From Opitutaceae bacterium (GTDB lineage: Bacteria > Verrucomicrobiota > Verrucomicrobiia > Opitutales > Opitutaceae): DNA of 64,000 nt. Location: positions 1 to 64,000 of the forward strand of contig JAHFTC010000003.1 in the NCBI GenBank assembly GCA_023269585.1, read 5' to 3'. The notes beneath the pieces are model-generated. The model did no database searches. It was not told where the DNA came from and worked only from the letters and a program-made list of their open reading frames with translations. This document shows positions 29,293 through 38,295 of the stretch, in pieces. A program made the position numbers and the translations under genes. How positions within the stretch are numbered: the stretch's first letter is position 1; every line of letters begins with the position of its first letter.

Positions 29293-30339
29293 TCACTGCG
29301 CCCACCATGGCCAGAAGAGCGAGGCGGTGCCGGCGACGGCGAGCAACGCGCCGGCGAAATAGCGGGCGCGCGGCAGATCCTCGCCGAGCTTCCATGCCAG
29401 CGGCGCCGTGAGCAGCGGTGCGGCGGCGACGATGGATTGCGTCACGCCCGCCGGCAGCTGCGGCTGGCTCAGCGCCCACTGCAGGCACGTCACGCCGAGC
29501 ACCGGACCGGTGAGCGTGTTGAGCAGAAGCCAGGGCGCGGCATTGCGGAATGGGGATTGCGGAATGCGGATTATTGGAGCGGAGGAAACGGCATTTGGGA
29601 TTCTAGATTGCCGATTTTCGATTGGGTCTCCGTTCCCGCGGCCATCTGCAGCCCGATCCGAATCCCCGCCAGCCAGTCCGCAATCCGCAATCCGCAATCC
29701 GCATTTGGCGCGACTCTTCCGCCGCGCCAGTCGCACCACGGCCAGCGCCACGGTGGCCACGAGCAGGCCGGCGAGCACGCGCTCGAAGGTGACGGTGCCG
29801 GGATCGGCCTTCACGCCTTCGGCGCGCAGCACGGCGAACGCCTTCCGGCTCAGCACCTGGCCCACGCCCTGCCCCACCGCCGAGAGCGCCGCGAGTCCGG
29901 CGCCCAAGAGCAACACCCGCGGCGCGAACTGCGGAAAACTCCGCGGTGCCAGCCCGAGGATCACGCCGCCGAGGATCACCGCGCAGCACACCAGCCGGGC
30001 CCCGGTGACCGGCACCCCGAGCCACACCCACTCGACCGCGAGCGCCACCACCGCCGCACCGCACTGCACGGTGAGGGTGGCGAGATTCGCCCCCGCACGC
30101 GGCAGCGCCTGAAACATTAGCAGCCCACCCAGCCCGAAGCCCACGAGCCCGCTCACGAAGAACCAACCGAAAGCCGCTCCGAACCCGTGTCCGAAGAGCA
30201 ACGACCACACGCCGAGCAGCACCGCCGCCAGCGCCAGCCGCCAGAAGTTCGCCGCGGTCGCGCCCAGCGCCAGCGCCGCCCGCCGCGCGAACACCGCCGT
30301 CGCGGCGAAGAATCCGGTGGTGAGCAGCGCGGCGAGCAT
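29293..30339 (-). CDS. EamA/DMT family transporter containing an in-frame repeat insertion
   Basis: Two EamA-like hydrophobic halves separated by RAKCGLRIADCGLAGG...RIPQSPFRNAA. Confidence 0.85.
   Translation of the reverse strand: MLAALLTTGFFAATAVFARRAALALGATAANFWRLALAAVLLGVWSLLFGHGFGAAFGWFFVSGLVGFGLGGLLMFQALPRAGANLATLTVQCGAAVVALAVEWVWLGVPVTGARLVCCAVILGGVILGLAPRSFPQFAPRVLLLGAGLAALSAVGQGVGQVLSRKAFAVLRAEGVKADPGTVTFERVLAGLLVATVALAVVRLARRKSRAKCGLRIADCGLAGGDSDRAADGRGNGDPIENRQSRIPNAVSSAPIIRIPQSPFRNAAPWLLLNTLTGPVLGVTCLQWALSQPQLPAGVTQSIVAAAPLLTAPLAWKLGEDLPRARYFAGALLAVAGTASLFWPWWAQ
29541..29706. repeat. IADCGLRIADCG-type repeat element inside the DMT gene
   Basis: ATTGCGGAATGGGGATTGCGGAATGCGGATT ... 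TCCGCAATCCGCAATCCGCAATCCGCATT arms. Confidence 0.8.
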
Positions 30340-30738
30340 GACGCCGCCGATACTGCACCAGTCCGTCGCGCAAAGAAAGTGCCGATGATGCGCCCAAGGC
30401 CTTGACAAACCGAATTTGCGTGGCCTCTTTACCCTCGATCCAATCATGAACCACCGCACCACAGTCCCGCGCCGCCAAGACGACCTGTTGCCCGTCGTCT
30501 TCCCGGGCGTGCCCGGTGCCGCGACCTGAGTCCCTTCGTCTGGATACACGACGGAGCGACCCCGGTCAACGGACCGGGCCGACCCTCGCTCCTCGCCACC
30601 GGCGGCCGCTGAAGCGGCGCCGTGTCCCGCCCCGGCGGATGCCCGCGATCCGCCTTCCCGCCCATCCAGCGCCCCGGCGCACCACCCCTCCGTTCCATCG
30701 GCACCGCCCCCGGGCGTTGCCGCCACGACCTCGCCGCC

Positions 30739-31746
30739 ATGGATCACCGTCCCTTCGGTCGCACCGACCTCACCATCTCCCCGCTCGCGCTCGGCACCGC
30801 CCGTTTCGGTTGGCGCACCAGCGCGGCCGAAGCCGCCGCCATCCTCGACCTCTACCGTACGCAGGGCGGCAACCTCGTCGAAACCAGCGCCGTGTGGTGC
30901 CGCGATCCCGAGAACGCCGCGCTCTTCGCCGCGCCGGGCGAGCACCTCGTCGGCCGGTGGCTGGCGCAGGACCCCGAGCGACGGCGCGGGCTCGTCCTCG
31001 CCGGGCGGGTCTTCCTCGGCGCGCGCCTGTGCGCCGCCGCCGACTTCGCCGTGCGCGTCCGCGCGAACTGCGAGGCCTCGCTGCAGCGTCTGAATACCGA
31101 ATACTTCGACCTGCTCCAGATCGAGTGGCGCGAGGACTCCGGGCCGATCGAGCGTCTGCTCGAGGCGCTCCGGCCGCTAGTGCGCCAGAGCCGCGTCCTG
31201 CGTCTCGGCGCCGCCGGCTTCCCCGCCTGGCGGGTCGCCACCGCGAACTCCGTCGCCCAACAGGCCACACTCCCCGCCCTGCAGACGGTCCAGGCCGCCT
31301 TCTCCCTGCTCGACCCGCGTCCGTTCGAGCGCGAGTACGCGGAGCTGTGCACCGAGCACCGCCTCGCGTTCCTCGCCCGCGCGCCGCTCGCGGCCAGCAC
31401 GCTCGCGCACAGTGTCGATTCCCCGCATCGCGATCTGCGCTGGGCGGCGCTGCTGCCCTCCACCCATCAGCTCAGCGTCCGCGAGCGCCTCGCCTGGGTC
31501 GCCCAACGCCGCGGGGCCACGCTTGCCCAGACCGAGCTCGCCTGGGTCCTGAGCCACCCGGCCGTCGCCACCGCGGTGGTCCACGCCACCTCGCCGGGAC
31601 AACTCACGGAGTGGATGCAGGGTGCCGCCGGCCGCCTGTCCCACGAGGAGCAGGTGCTCCTGCGCCATCCCTGGACTCCGGCCCCGACCGGCGCCCCGCC
31701 CGTCGAGCCCGTCTCGGAGTTCGTGCTCGCCACCGCCCCCGGCTGA
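30739..31746 (+). CDS. Aldo/keto reductase-family protein, catalytic tetrad apparently lost
   Basis: FGRTDLTISPLALGTARFGW; NLVETSAVW, LVLAGRV, YFDLLQIEW at the usual D/Y/K/H positions. Confidence 0.85.
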   Translation: MDHRPFGRTDLTISPLALGTARFGWRTSAAEAAAILDLYRTQGGNLVETSAVWCRDPENAALFAAPGEHLVGRWLAQDPERRRGLVLAGRVFLGARLCAAADFAVRVRANCEASLQRLNTEYFDLLQIEWREDSGPIERLLEALRPLVRQSRVLRLGAAGFPAWRVATANSVAQQATLPALQTVQAAFSLLDPRPFEREYAELCTEHRLAFLARAPLAASTLAHSVDSPHRDLRWAALLPSTHQLSVRERLAWVAQRRGATLAQTELAWVLSHPAVATAVVHATSPGQLTEWMQGAAGRLSHEEQVLLRHPWTPAPTGAPPVEPVSEFVLATAPG

Positions 31747-31896
31747 ACGGCTCCGCCGCCACGCCGGGCCGCGGAGCCGGCGACCACCGCTCCGCCCGCC
31801 CTCCGGGAGGCCATCGCGCCATCCCTTGCCCCGCCTGCCCGCCCACTTCGCGGCCGGCCCTCCCCGCGTCAGTAGAACACCCCGACACTGCCCGCC

Positions 31897-32613
31897 ATGA
31901 CCATTCTTCACGTCACCGATCTCCACTTCACCGAGCGCTGGTTCGCCTGGCTGCACGAGTCCGCGCCGCACCACGACCTGCTCTGCATCTCCGGCGACCT
32001 CCTCGACCAGAGCCGCGCGATCCCGTTCCACCGCCAGGCCGCGCTCATCGCCGAGTGGCTGACGCTGCATCCGCGCCCGGTGTGCGTGTGCAGCGGCAAC
32101 AGCGACCTCGAGTTCCTCCCTCCTGGTCAGCCCCGGCGGCCGGCCACCTGGCTGCGTGCACTCTCCCGTCCGCGCCTGCGCGTCGACGGCGACACCGCGT
32201 TCCTCCACGGCCGGTCGATCGAGGTCGCCGGCTACCACGAGGCGCCGCGCGGGACCGCCGACATCTGGCTCGTCCACCTGCCGCCGACCGACACCCCGGT
32301 CGCACGCAGCGAATACGGCATCGACCTCGGCGACAAGGGCCTCCCGGCCCTCGTCCGGGAGCACCGGCCACGGCTCGTGCTCTCCGGCCACGTCCATCAT
32401 CCCGAGGCGTGGTTCCACGAGGAGGACGGCACGATCTACCTCAACCCGGGTTGCTCCCGCGGCAGCCGCATCCCGCAGCACATCCTCATCGACCCGGACC
32501 GCTTCGCGGCCACCCGCGTGACCGAGGGACCGATCGGATCGTACTCCGAGACGGTCCTGTGGCCCGCCGCCCCGTCCATCACCGAGCACGAGCACCAGCA
32601 ACTCTCCGCCTGA
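31897..32613 (+). CDS. Metallophosphoesterase
   Basis: HVTDLHF, SGDLLD, CSGNSDLE, VLSGHVHHPE, YLNPGCSRGSR. Confidence 0.9.
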   Translation: MTILHVTDLHFTERWFAWLHESAPHHDLLCISGDLLDQSRAIPFHRQAALIAEWLTLHPRPVCVCSGNSDLEFLPPGQPRRPATWLRALSRPRLRVDGDTAFLHGRSIEVAGYHEAPRGTADIWLVHLPPTDTPVARSEYGIDLGDKGLPALVREHRPRLVLSGHVHHPEAWFHEEDGTIYLNPGCSRGSRIPQHILIDPDRFAATRVTEGPIGSYSETVLWPAAPSITEHEHQQLSA

Positions 32614-32627
32614 ACCCAACCACCGCC

Positions 32628-33620
32628 ATGAAACAACGCAAACTTGGCCGGACCGACCTTCTCGTCTCCGAGTACTGTCTCGACGCCGCGGCGCTGGGTT
32701 GGCACCCCGCCGCAGCCGGCGCCGACACCGTGCTCGACGCCTTCCGCGAGGTAGGCGGCACCTTCATCCAGCTCCAGGCCGACAGCGGCGACGACGCGGG
32801 CGAGTCCGGAGTCGGCGCGCTCTCCGAGACGCTCGTCGGCCGATGGCTTCACAGCCGCCGGATTGCCCGCCCCGATGTGGTGCTCGCATACTGCGTCCAC
32901 CTTCCCTCCCTCTCGAGCTACTTCCGCCTCGCCGCGGAGATCCGCTTGAGGTGCGAGCGCGCCCTGCGCCGCCTCGGCACCACGTACCTCGACCTGCTGC
33001 TCATCCGCTGGACCGACGGGCTCCCGGTCGACGACACCCTCGTCGCCGTCGAGTACCTCCAGCGCAGTGGTATGTTCCGCCACCTCGGCGGCGGCGGGTT
33101 CCCCGCTTGGCGCGCGATGGAGTGGATCGGGCATGCCGACCGGCGACGCCTCTCGCGACTGGACACGCTCCAGACCGAGCTCGCGCCTCCCGCGGACACC
33201 GGTTCGTGGCAGGAGCTCCGCGATCTCGCCCGCCACCAGCGCCTCGGGCTCGTCGTGCGACCACCCTACACCGGCCCGACCGACGACGAACGCCCGCGCA
33301 GCGTCCTGCGTCCGTATCCGGTCCGCGATTCGGCCGGCTGTGCGATCGCGCAGATCGCGCGCGAGCGCGGCCTGCCGCCGCGCCATGTCGCCCTCGCGTG
33401 GACGCTCGCCGATCCGACGGTGAGCGCGGTCCTCGTCCCGGCCTCCACCCCGCCCGAGGTCGAGGACCTGCGCCGCGCCGCCCGGATCGAACTCGCGTTC
33501 CGCGAACTGCTCCAGGTCGGCCGCGCCGCCCCGCCGGTCGTCACACCCGGCTTCCACGAGCCGAACGGACACGAACTCCTCACCTCCCTCCAATCCACTC
33601 CAACCCACTCCGCATCATGA
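32628..33620 (+). CDS. Second aldo/keto reductase-family protein, catalytic tetrad apparently lost
   Basis: KLGRTDLLVSEYCLDAAALGW; TFIQLQADSGD, VVLAYCVHL, YLDLLLIRW at tetrad positions. Confidence 0.85.
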   Translation: MKQRKLGRTDLLVSEYCLDAAALGWHPAAAGADTVLDAFREVGGTFIQLQADSGDDAGESGVGALSETLVGRWLHSRRIARPDVVLAYCVHLPSLSSYFRLAAEIRLRCERALRRLGTTYLDLLLIRWTDGLPVDDTLVAVEYLQRSGMFRHLGGGGFPAWRAMEWIGHADRRRLSRLDTLQTELAPPADTGSWQELRDLARHQRLGLVVRPPYTGPTDDERPRSVLRPYPVRDSAGCAIAQIARERGLPPRHVALAWTLADPTVSAVLVPASTPPEVEDLRRAARIELAFRELLQVGRAAPPVVTPGFHEPNGHELLTSLQSTPTHSAS

Positions 33621-34063
33621 TCCACATCCGCAAAGACGATTACCTCCAACTCAGCCTCCTGCTCTCCCGCCACCCCGAGCCGGCGGGCCGCGCCTCGCTG
33701 CGCGACGAGCTGGCTGCCGCCACCGTGCTGCCGCGCGAGAACTTCCCCGCCGACATCGTCGCGATGAACTCGCGCGTCGGCTTCGTCGACCTCGATTCGG
33801 GCGAACACGAGGAGTACACGCTCACGCTCCCGCAGCACGCCGACGCCGAGGCGCGCCGCCTCTCCGTGCTCTCGCCCATCGGCACCGCCCTGCTCGGTTA
33901 CCGCGTGGGCGACGAGGTCTCGTGGCCGACTCCCGGCGGGGCCCGCCGGTTGCGCATCGTCGCCGTCACCCATGGCGAGGCCCCCACCGCCGGCGAGGCC
34001 GCCGATGCGTTCCTCGTCCGCCTGCTCGGAGGCAGCCCGACCGCGGCGGGGGCACGAGCCTAG
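33617..34063 (+). CDS. Rnk/GreA-B C-terminal domain protein
   Basis: MNSRVGFVDLDSGEHEEYTLTLPQHAD...LSVLSPIGTALLGYRVGDEVSWPTPGG; ATGA overlap with upstream gene. Confidence 0.85.
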   Translation: MIHIRKDDYLQLSLLLSRHPEPAGRASLRDELAAATVLPRENFPADIVAMNSRVGFVDLDSGEHEEYTLTLPQHADAEARRLSVLSPIGTALLGYRVGDEVSWPTPGGARRLRIVAVTHGEAPTAGEAADAFLVRLLGGSPTAAGARA

Positions 34064-34080
34064 TCACCAACTCCGGCCCC

Positions 34081-34208
34081 GTGGCGGGGTGCTTCAGCCC
34101 CCGCAGGACACCGTCGCCCACCGCAAGCGCCCCTGCGCAACCCAAGGCTCCGTCAACACCGGCCCCGGCCGCACGTATCCGCCCGCCCGGGCTGAATCCC
34201 CGGGCCAC
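34081..34208. repeat. BIME-like REP pair (type B forward, type A inverted)
   Basis: GTGGCGGGGTGCTTCAGCCCCCGC ... GCCCGGGCTGAATCCCCGGGCCAC. Confidence 0.85.
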
Positions 34209-34214
34209 GTGGCG

Positions 34215-36332
34215 TCACCACCGCCACTCAAGCGTGGCGGTGACGGAGCGGGGGTTGCCGGGGAGGAAGAGCGCGGTGGTGGCGGGGGTGCGGGCGAGGT
34301 CGAGCACGCCGGCGGTCGAGGCGATGTACCGGCGGTTCAAAAGGTTGTTCACCTCGAGGCTGAGGGTCCAGTGATCATCGAGCCACGACAGGCCCGCGTG
34401 GGCGAGCGTGTGGCCGGAGTAGCCGAGCTTGTTCGCGTGATCGACGTAGGTGGTGCCCCAGCTCCATCTGGCGCCCAACCGCACCGCGAGCCCGCCTTTC
34501 TGCCCCCAGCTGAGCTGCGCGATGCCGACGTGCGGAGGCAACCCGGCAAGCCGACTGGTTCCGTACACGGGGTCGCGTGCGAAACGCGCCTCGCTCCAGG
34601 TATGCCCCAAAAGCAGATCCACCGGTGGCGTCCCGCCGACGAACGGCGATCCGCGGTAGATCCGCCACCGCAGCTGGCTCTCGATCCCGCGGTGCCGCGT
34701 GGGACCGGCGTTGACGGTGCCGCGCGGCGAACTGTCGGCGTCGGCCAGCCGGAGGAGCTCCTCGCGCCAGTCGGCGATGTAGGCTTTGACGTCGAACCAC
34801 AGCCGTTCCGGCTGGCAGAGCCGGTCGCCGAAGCTGCCGCGCACACCGACGGACAGCGTGTCCGCCGTCTGGGCACGCAGGGGAGTCCAGCCGAGCGCGA
34901 GGTTCGGCGCGGTGCCGCGCACGGCGAGCAGGTCGTCGAAGGTCGGCGCCTCCACGCCGCGCTCCGCGCGCACGAAGCCCTCGACCAAGCGTCGCCCGTA
35001 CTCCGACGGAGGCGACACCACGATCTCGCAGTGCGGCGCAAGCTGGTCGGCGCGCATGGTGCCCGTCGCCGTCGCTGTGCCGGAGGCTTCACGCCGCGCT
35101 GCCACCACCGAACAACCAGCCTTGAGCGAGACGTTGCGGGCTGGCTTCCAGCGCGCGTCGAGCCAGCCGGTCAGCGTGCTCGCCTGAAGGTCGAGGTCGG
35201 CGAATTGGGCGCCGCGCGCGCCGCCCCCGTTGGCAAAACGCTCCTGCGTGCGCGAACCGGCGACGCCGGTGAGACCGGCTGCGACCTGCACTGGTCCCAC
35301 CGTCCACGCATCGGCCAAGAGGGCGGAGAAATCGGCGCCGCGCGTGACCACAATCCCGTTGGCACGCAACTGGCGGAAATCGTCCTCGGCCGCCTGCACA
35401 CCGAACGCGACGGTGGGTCCGTCGTCCCAGGTGGCCCGATAGACCAACCGCGCGTAGTCGGTCGTGCGGCGCGGGAGACTGGCCGCGGCGCCGGCGGAGA
35501 TTGTGTCGGGTTCGCTCTCCGCCGCCGCGAGCGTGAGCGGGCCCGGAATGCGCAGAGCTGCGCGCACGGCGTAGACGGTCAGCGATTGCGTGGGCCCGCC
35601 GCGGCCCGGCCACTTGGCCTGCACCGCGGCAGCGAGCCGTTCCTGCTCGCTGTTCGGCCGCCAGCCCTCGCTGCGCGTGACGGCCAAGGCGGTTTGCCAC
35701 GGCGATGGCGTGTCCGCGCCGGCGCCATCACGGACCAGCGCACGCACGAGACCGTCGTTCCCAACCGAGACCGAGGCCGCGCCCGATACGTCGCCAGTTT
35801 TTCGCCACCAGAAGAGATCGAGCGCGCCACCCAACGCCTGTACTGCGGCGACGGAGTCGAGCGCCCCGGGCTGGAAGGAGAACGTGCCAAAGAACCCTGG
35901 CTCCAGCAGCGCGAGGTTGAAGGAACCGTCGGCCGCGTTGAGCGGCAGCGAGTCCAGGCGGAGCAGAAGCCCGCGACTGGTGGGCGCGCTCTGCAGGCCG
36001 GACCCGCGCACGGTGATGCGCGGCGGGTAGAAACCGTCGCCGCTCTCCTGCAGGATGAGACCGGGACTGGCCGGCAGCGCGGCGGTGAGCGATGCTGCGG
36101 CCGCCGGACTATCTTCATCATCGGTGATCGGGACGCGCTCCCACGGCTCCCGCACGCCCTCGACCGTCATGGACGGCAGGTGGATCAGTTCGGCGCCGAT
36201 CGCAGACGCCTCGTCGCGGGCCGCGAGCAAGCCCGCACCACCCCACAGCAGTGCAAGCAGGAGAGACCGGCGAAAGGGCGCGCGGAGGGATTGCACGGGC
36301 AAGGTTATCTCGGGGTTGGCACCACGGCGCAA
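34215..36332 (-). CDS. TonB-dependent outer-membrane receptor
   Basis: Plug-like ITVRGSGLQ..., C-terminal beta-barrel strands, LEVNNLLNRRYIAS, terminal LEWRW. Confidence 0.88.
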   Translation of the reverse strand: MRRGANPEITLPVQSLRAPFRRSLLLALLWGGAGLLAARDEASAIGAELIHLPSMTVEGVREPWERVPITDDEDSPAAAASLTAALPASPGLILQESGDGFYPPRITVRGSGLQSAPTSRGLLLRLDSLPLNAADGSFNLALLEPGFFGTFSFQPGALDSVAAVQALGGALDLFWWRKTGDVSGAASVSVGNDGLVRALVRDGAGADTPSPWQTALAVTRSEGWRPNSEQERLAAAVQAKWPGRGGPTQSLTVYAVRAALRIPGPLTLAAAESEPDTISAGAAASLPRRTTDYARLVYRATWDDGPTVAFGVQAAEDDFRQLRANGIVVTRGADFSALLADAWTVGPVQVAAGLTGVAGSRTQERFANGGGARGAQFADLDLQASTLTGWLDARWKPARNVSLKAGCSVVAARREASGTATATGTMRADQLAPHCEIVVSPPSEYGRRLVEGFVRAERGVEAPTFDDLLAVRGTAPNLALGWTPLRAQTADTLSVGVRGSFGDRLCQPERLWFDVKAYIADWREELLRLADADSSPRGTVNAGPTRHRGIESQLRWRIYRGSPFVGGTPPVDLLLGHTWSEARFARDPVYGTSRLAGLPPHVGIAQLSWGQKGGLAVRLGARWSWGTTYVDHANKLGYSGHTLAHAGLSWLDDHWTLSLEVNNLLNRRYIASTAGVLDLARTPATTALFLPGNPRSVTATLEWRW

Positions 36333-36349
36333 GACGGAGCGGTGCTCAC

Positions 36350-36476
36350 GTGGCGGGGTGCTTCAGCCCCCGCAGTCCGGCTCCGCGCGCCGTGCGTGCG
36401 CCGCTTCGTAGCCCCTGGCTCCGCACAGCGTCGTGCGCCGGCGCCATCCGCCGACCCGGGCTGAAGCACCGGGCCA
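36350..36476. repeat. BIME-like REP pair (type B forward, type A inverted)
   Basis: GTGGCGGGGTGCTTCAGCCCCCGC ... CCCGGGCTGAAGCACCGGGCCA. Confidence 0.85.
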
Positions 36477-36488
36477 GGTGGAGCGGGA

Positions 36489-36513
36489 GACCGGCCTCGG
36501 CGCGGCCGGCTAC
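36489..36513 (-). repeat. GTAG-headed REP hairpin
   Basis: Minus strand GTAGCCGGCCGCGCCGAGGCCGGT. Confidence 0.65.
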
Positions 36514-36517
36514 AGCC

Positions 36518-38287
36518 TCACCGCTTGTAGAGCGGGCGGGCGGTGTAGCGGGTGTGGAGGAGTTCGTGGGCCTTGGCGCCGTTGGGCTTGCCGAGGAAAT
36601 CCGCGTAGAGGCGGAGGACCTCGGGGTTCTCGTGCGAGCAGCGCACCGCCTTGTCGCGATCGTCCTGGTACAGACCGGCGGCGCGCAGGCGGCGGCGTTC
36701 GTTGTCGATCCCGTAGGGTTGGCCGCCGCCGCCGATGCAACCGCCGGGACACGCCATGACCTCGATGAAGTGGTACGGCGTCTCCTTGCCGGCGTTGCGG
36801 GCCTGGCGCACCTGCTCCAAGACGGCGGATACATGGCCGAGCCCGTGGGCGACGGCGACGCGCACCTTCGTGCCGGCGACGTCGACCTCGGCGGTCTTCA
36901 CGCCGTCGAGCCCGCGCACGGACTCGAAGTCGACCTTCCCCAGCTTCTGGCCGGTGGCGTAGTGGTAGGCGGTGCGGAGCGCGGCTTCCATGACGCCGCC
37001 GGTGGCGCCGAAGATCGTGCCGGCGCCGGTGTATTCGCCGAGGATCGAGTCGGGCGTGCCGTCGTCGAGGTTGAGGAAGTCGATGCCCGACTGCTTGAGC
37101 ATGCGGGCGAGCTCGCGGGTGGTGAGGCAGATATCGACGTCCTTGTGGCCGGAGGCGTACATCTCCTCGGTGCGCGACAGCTCATACTTCTTCGCCGTGC
37201 AGGGCATGATGGAGACGACGCACAGCTTGGCCGGATCCAGGCCGGCCTTCTCCGGGTAGTAGGTCTTGGCCAGCACGCCGAGCATCTGCTGCGGCGACTT
37301 GGCGGTGGAGAAGTTGTCGATGAAGTCCCAGTGGTTCTTCTCCATGAAGTCGGTCCACGCGGGGCAGCACGAGGTGATGAGCGGCAGCGGCCCGCGCTTG
37401 TGCACGAAGCGCTGGATGAACTCGGTGGCCTCCTCGACGATGGTGAGGTCGGCCGAGAAGTTGGTGTCGAACACGGCGTGGAAGCCGAGGCGGCGCAGCG
37501 CGGTGTAGAGCTTCTTGGTGAGGTTGGTGCCCGGCGGCAGGCCGAACGCCTCGCCGATGGTCACGCGCACCGAGGGCGCGATCTGCACGACGCAGACCTT
37601 CTCCTTGTCGTGGAGCGCCTCCCAGACGGCGGCGGTCTCGTCGTTCTCCACGATGGCGCCGGTGGGGCAGTGCGCGGAGCACTGCCCGCATTTCACACAG
37701 GGCGAGTCGGCGAGGGCGATGTCGCCGGCGGGAGCCATGCGGGTGTTGATGCCGCGCTCGAGGAAGGAGAGCGCCCACACGTCCTGCATTTCCTGGCACA
37801 CCTGGATGCAGCGGCCGCATTTGATGCACTTCTCGAACTCGAGGATGATCGAGCCGGTGGATTTGTCGGGCGGCACGTCCTTGACGTAGCGCTTGATGCC
37901 GTCCTGCCGGAGGTTGAAGTCGGCCGCGATGGCCTGGAGCTCGCACTCGCCGTTGCGGCCGCAGTTGAGGCAGTCGGCCGGGTGGTTGGAGAGGATGAGC
38001 TCGAGGGTGGAGCGGCGCACGTCGACGATCTCGTGGTCGTGGGTGACGATCTCCATGCCGGCCTCGAGCGGGGTGCAGCAGGCGCGCAGGAGGCGCGGGC
38101 CGCCCTTGTTGCGCACGACGCACAGGCCGCACGCGGCGGTGGCGAGCAGGTCCTTGTGCTTGCACAAGGTCGGGATCTTCACGGCGGCGCGGCGGGCGGC
38201 GTCGAGGATGCTCGTGCCGGCGGGGACCTCGACGGCGAGACCGTTGATGGTGGCTTTGACGGTGGGAAGAGTGGCGACGGCGCTCAT
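36518..38287 (-). CDS. hydA: [FeFe]-hydrogenase catalytic subunit
   Basis: H-cluster motifs TSCCPAW, MPCTAKKYE, EVMACPGGCIGGGGQP; N-terminal 2Fe-2S and 4Fe-4S domains. Confidence 0.95.
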   Translation of the reverse strand: MSAVATLPTVKATINGLAVEVPAGTSILDAARRAAVKIPTLCKHKDLLATAACGLCVVRNKGGPRLLRACCTPLEAGMEIVTHDHEIVDVRRSTLELILSNHPADCLNCGRNGECELQAIAADFNLRQDGIKRYVKDVPPDKSTGSIILEFEKCIKCGRCIQVCQEMQDVWALSFLERGINTRMAPAGDIALADSPCVKCGQCSAHCPTGAIVENDETAAVWEALHDKEKVCVVQIAPSVRVTIGEAFGLPPGTNLTKKLYTALRRLGFHAVFDTNFSADLTIVEEATEFIQRFVHKRGPLPLITSCCPAWTDFMEKNHWDFIDNFSTAKSPQQMLGVLAKTYYPEKAGLDPAKLCVVSIMPCTAKKYELSRTEEMYASGHKDVDICLTTRELARMLKQSGIDFLNLDDGTPDSILGEYTGAGTIFGATGGVMEAALRTAYHYATGQKLGKVDFESVRGLDGVKTAEVDVAGTKVRVAVAHGLGHVSAVLEQVRQARNAGKETPYHFIEVMACPGGCIGGGGQPYGIDNERRRLRAAGLYQDDRDKAVRCSHENPEVLRLYADFLGKPNGAKAHELLHTRYTARPLYKR

Positions 38288-38295
38288 GGTCGGGG

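Noticed and set aside
30516-33620. 1034-aa fused ORF spanning several genes
   Set aside because: Only the part from 32628 is a real AKR-like protein; the rest is an out-of-frame reading of the AKR and phosphoesterase genes.
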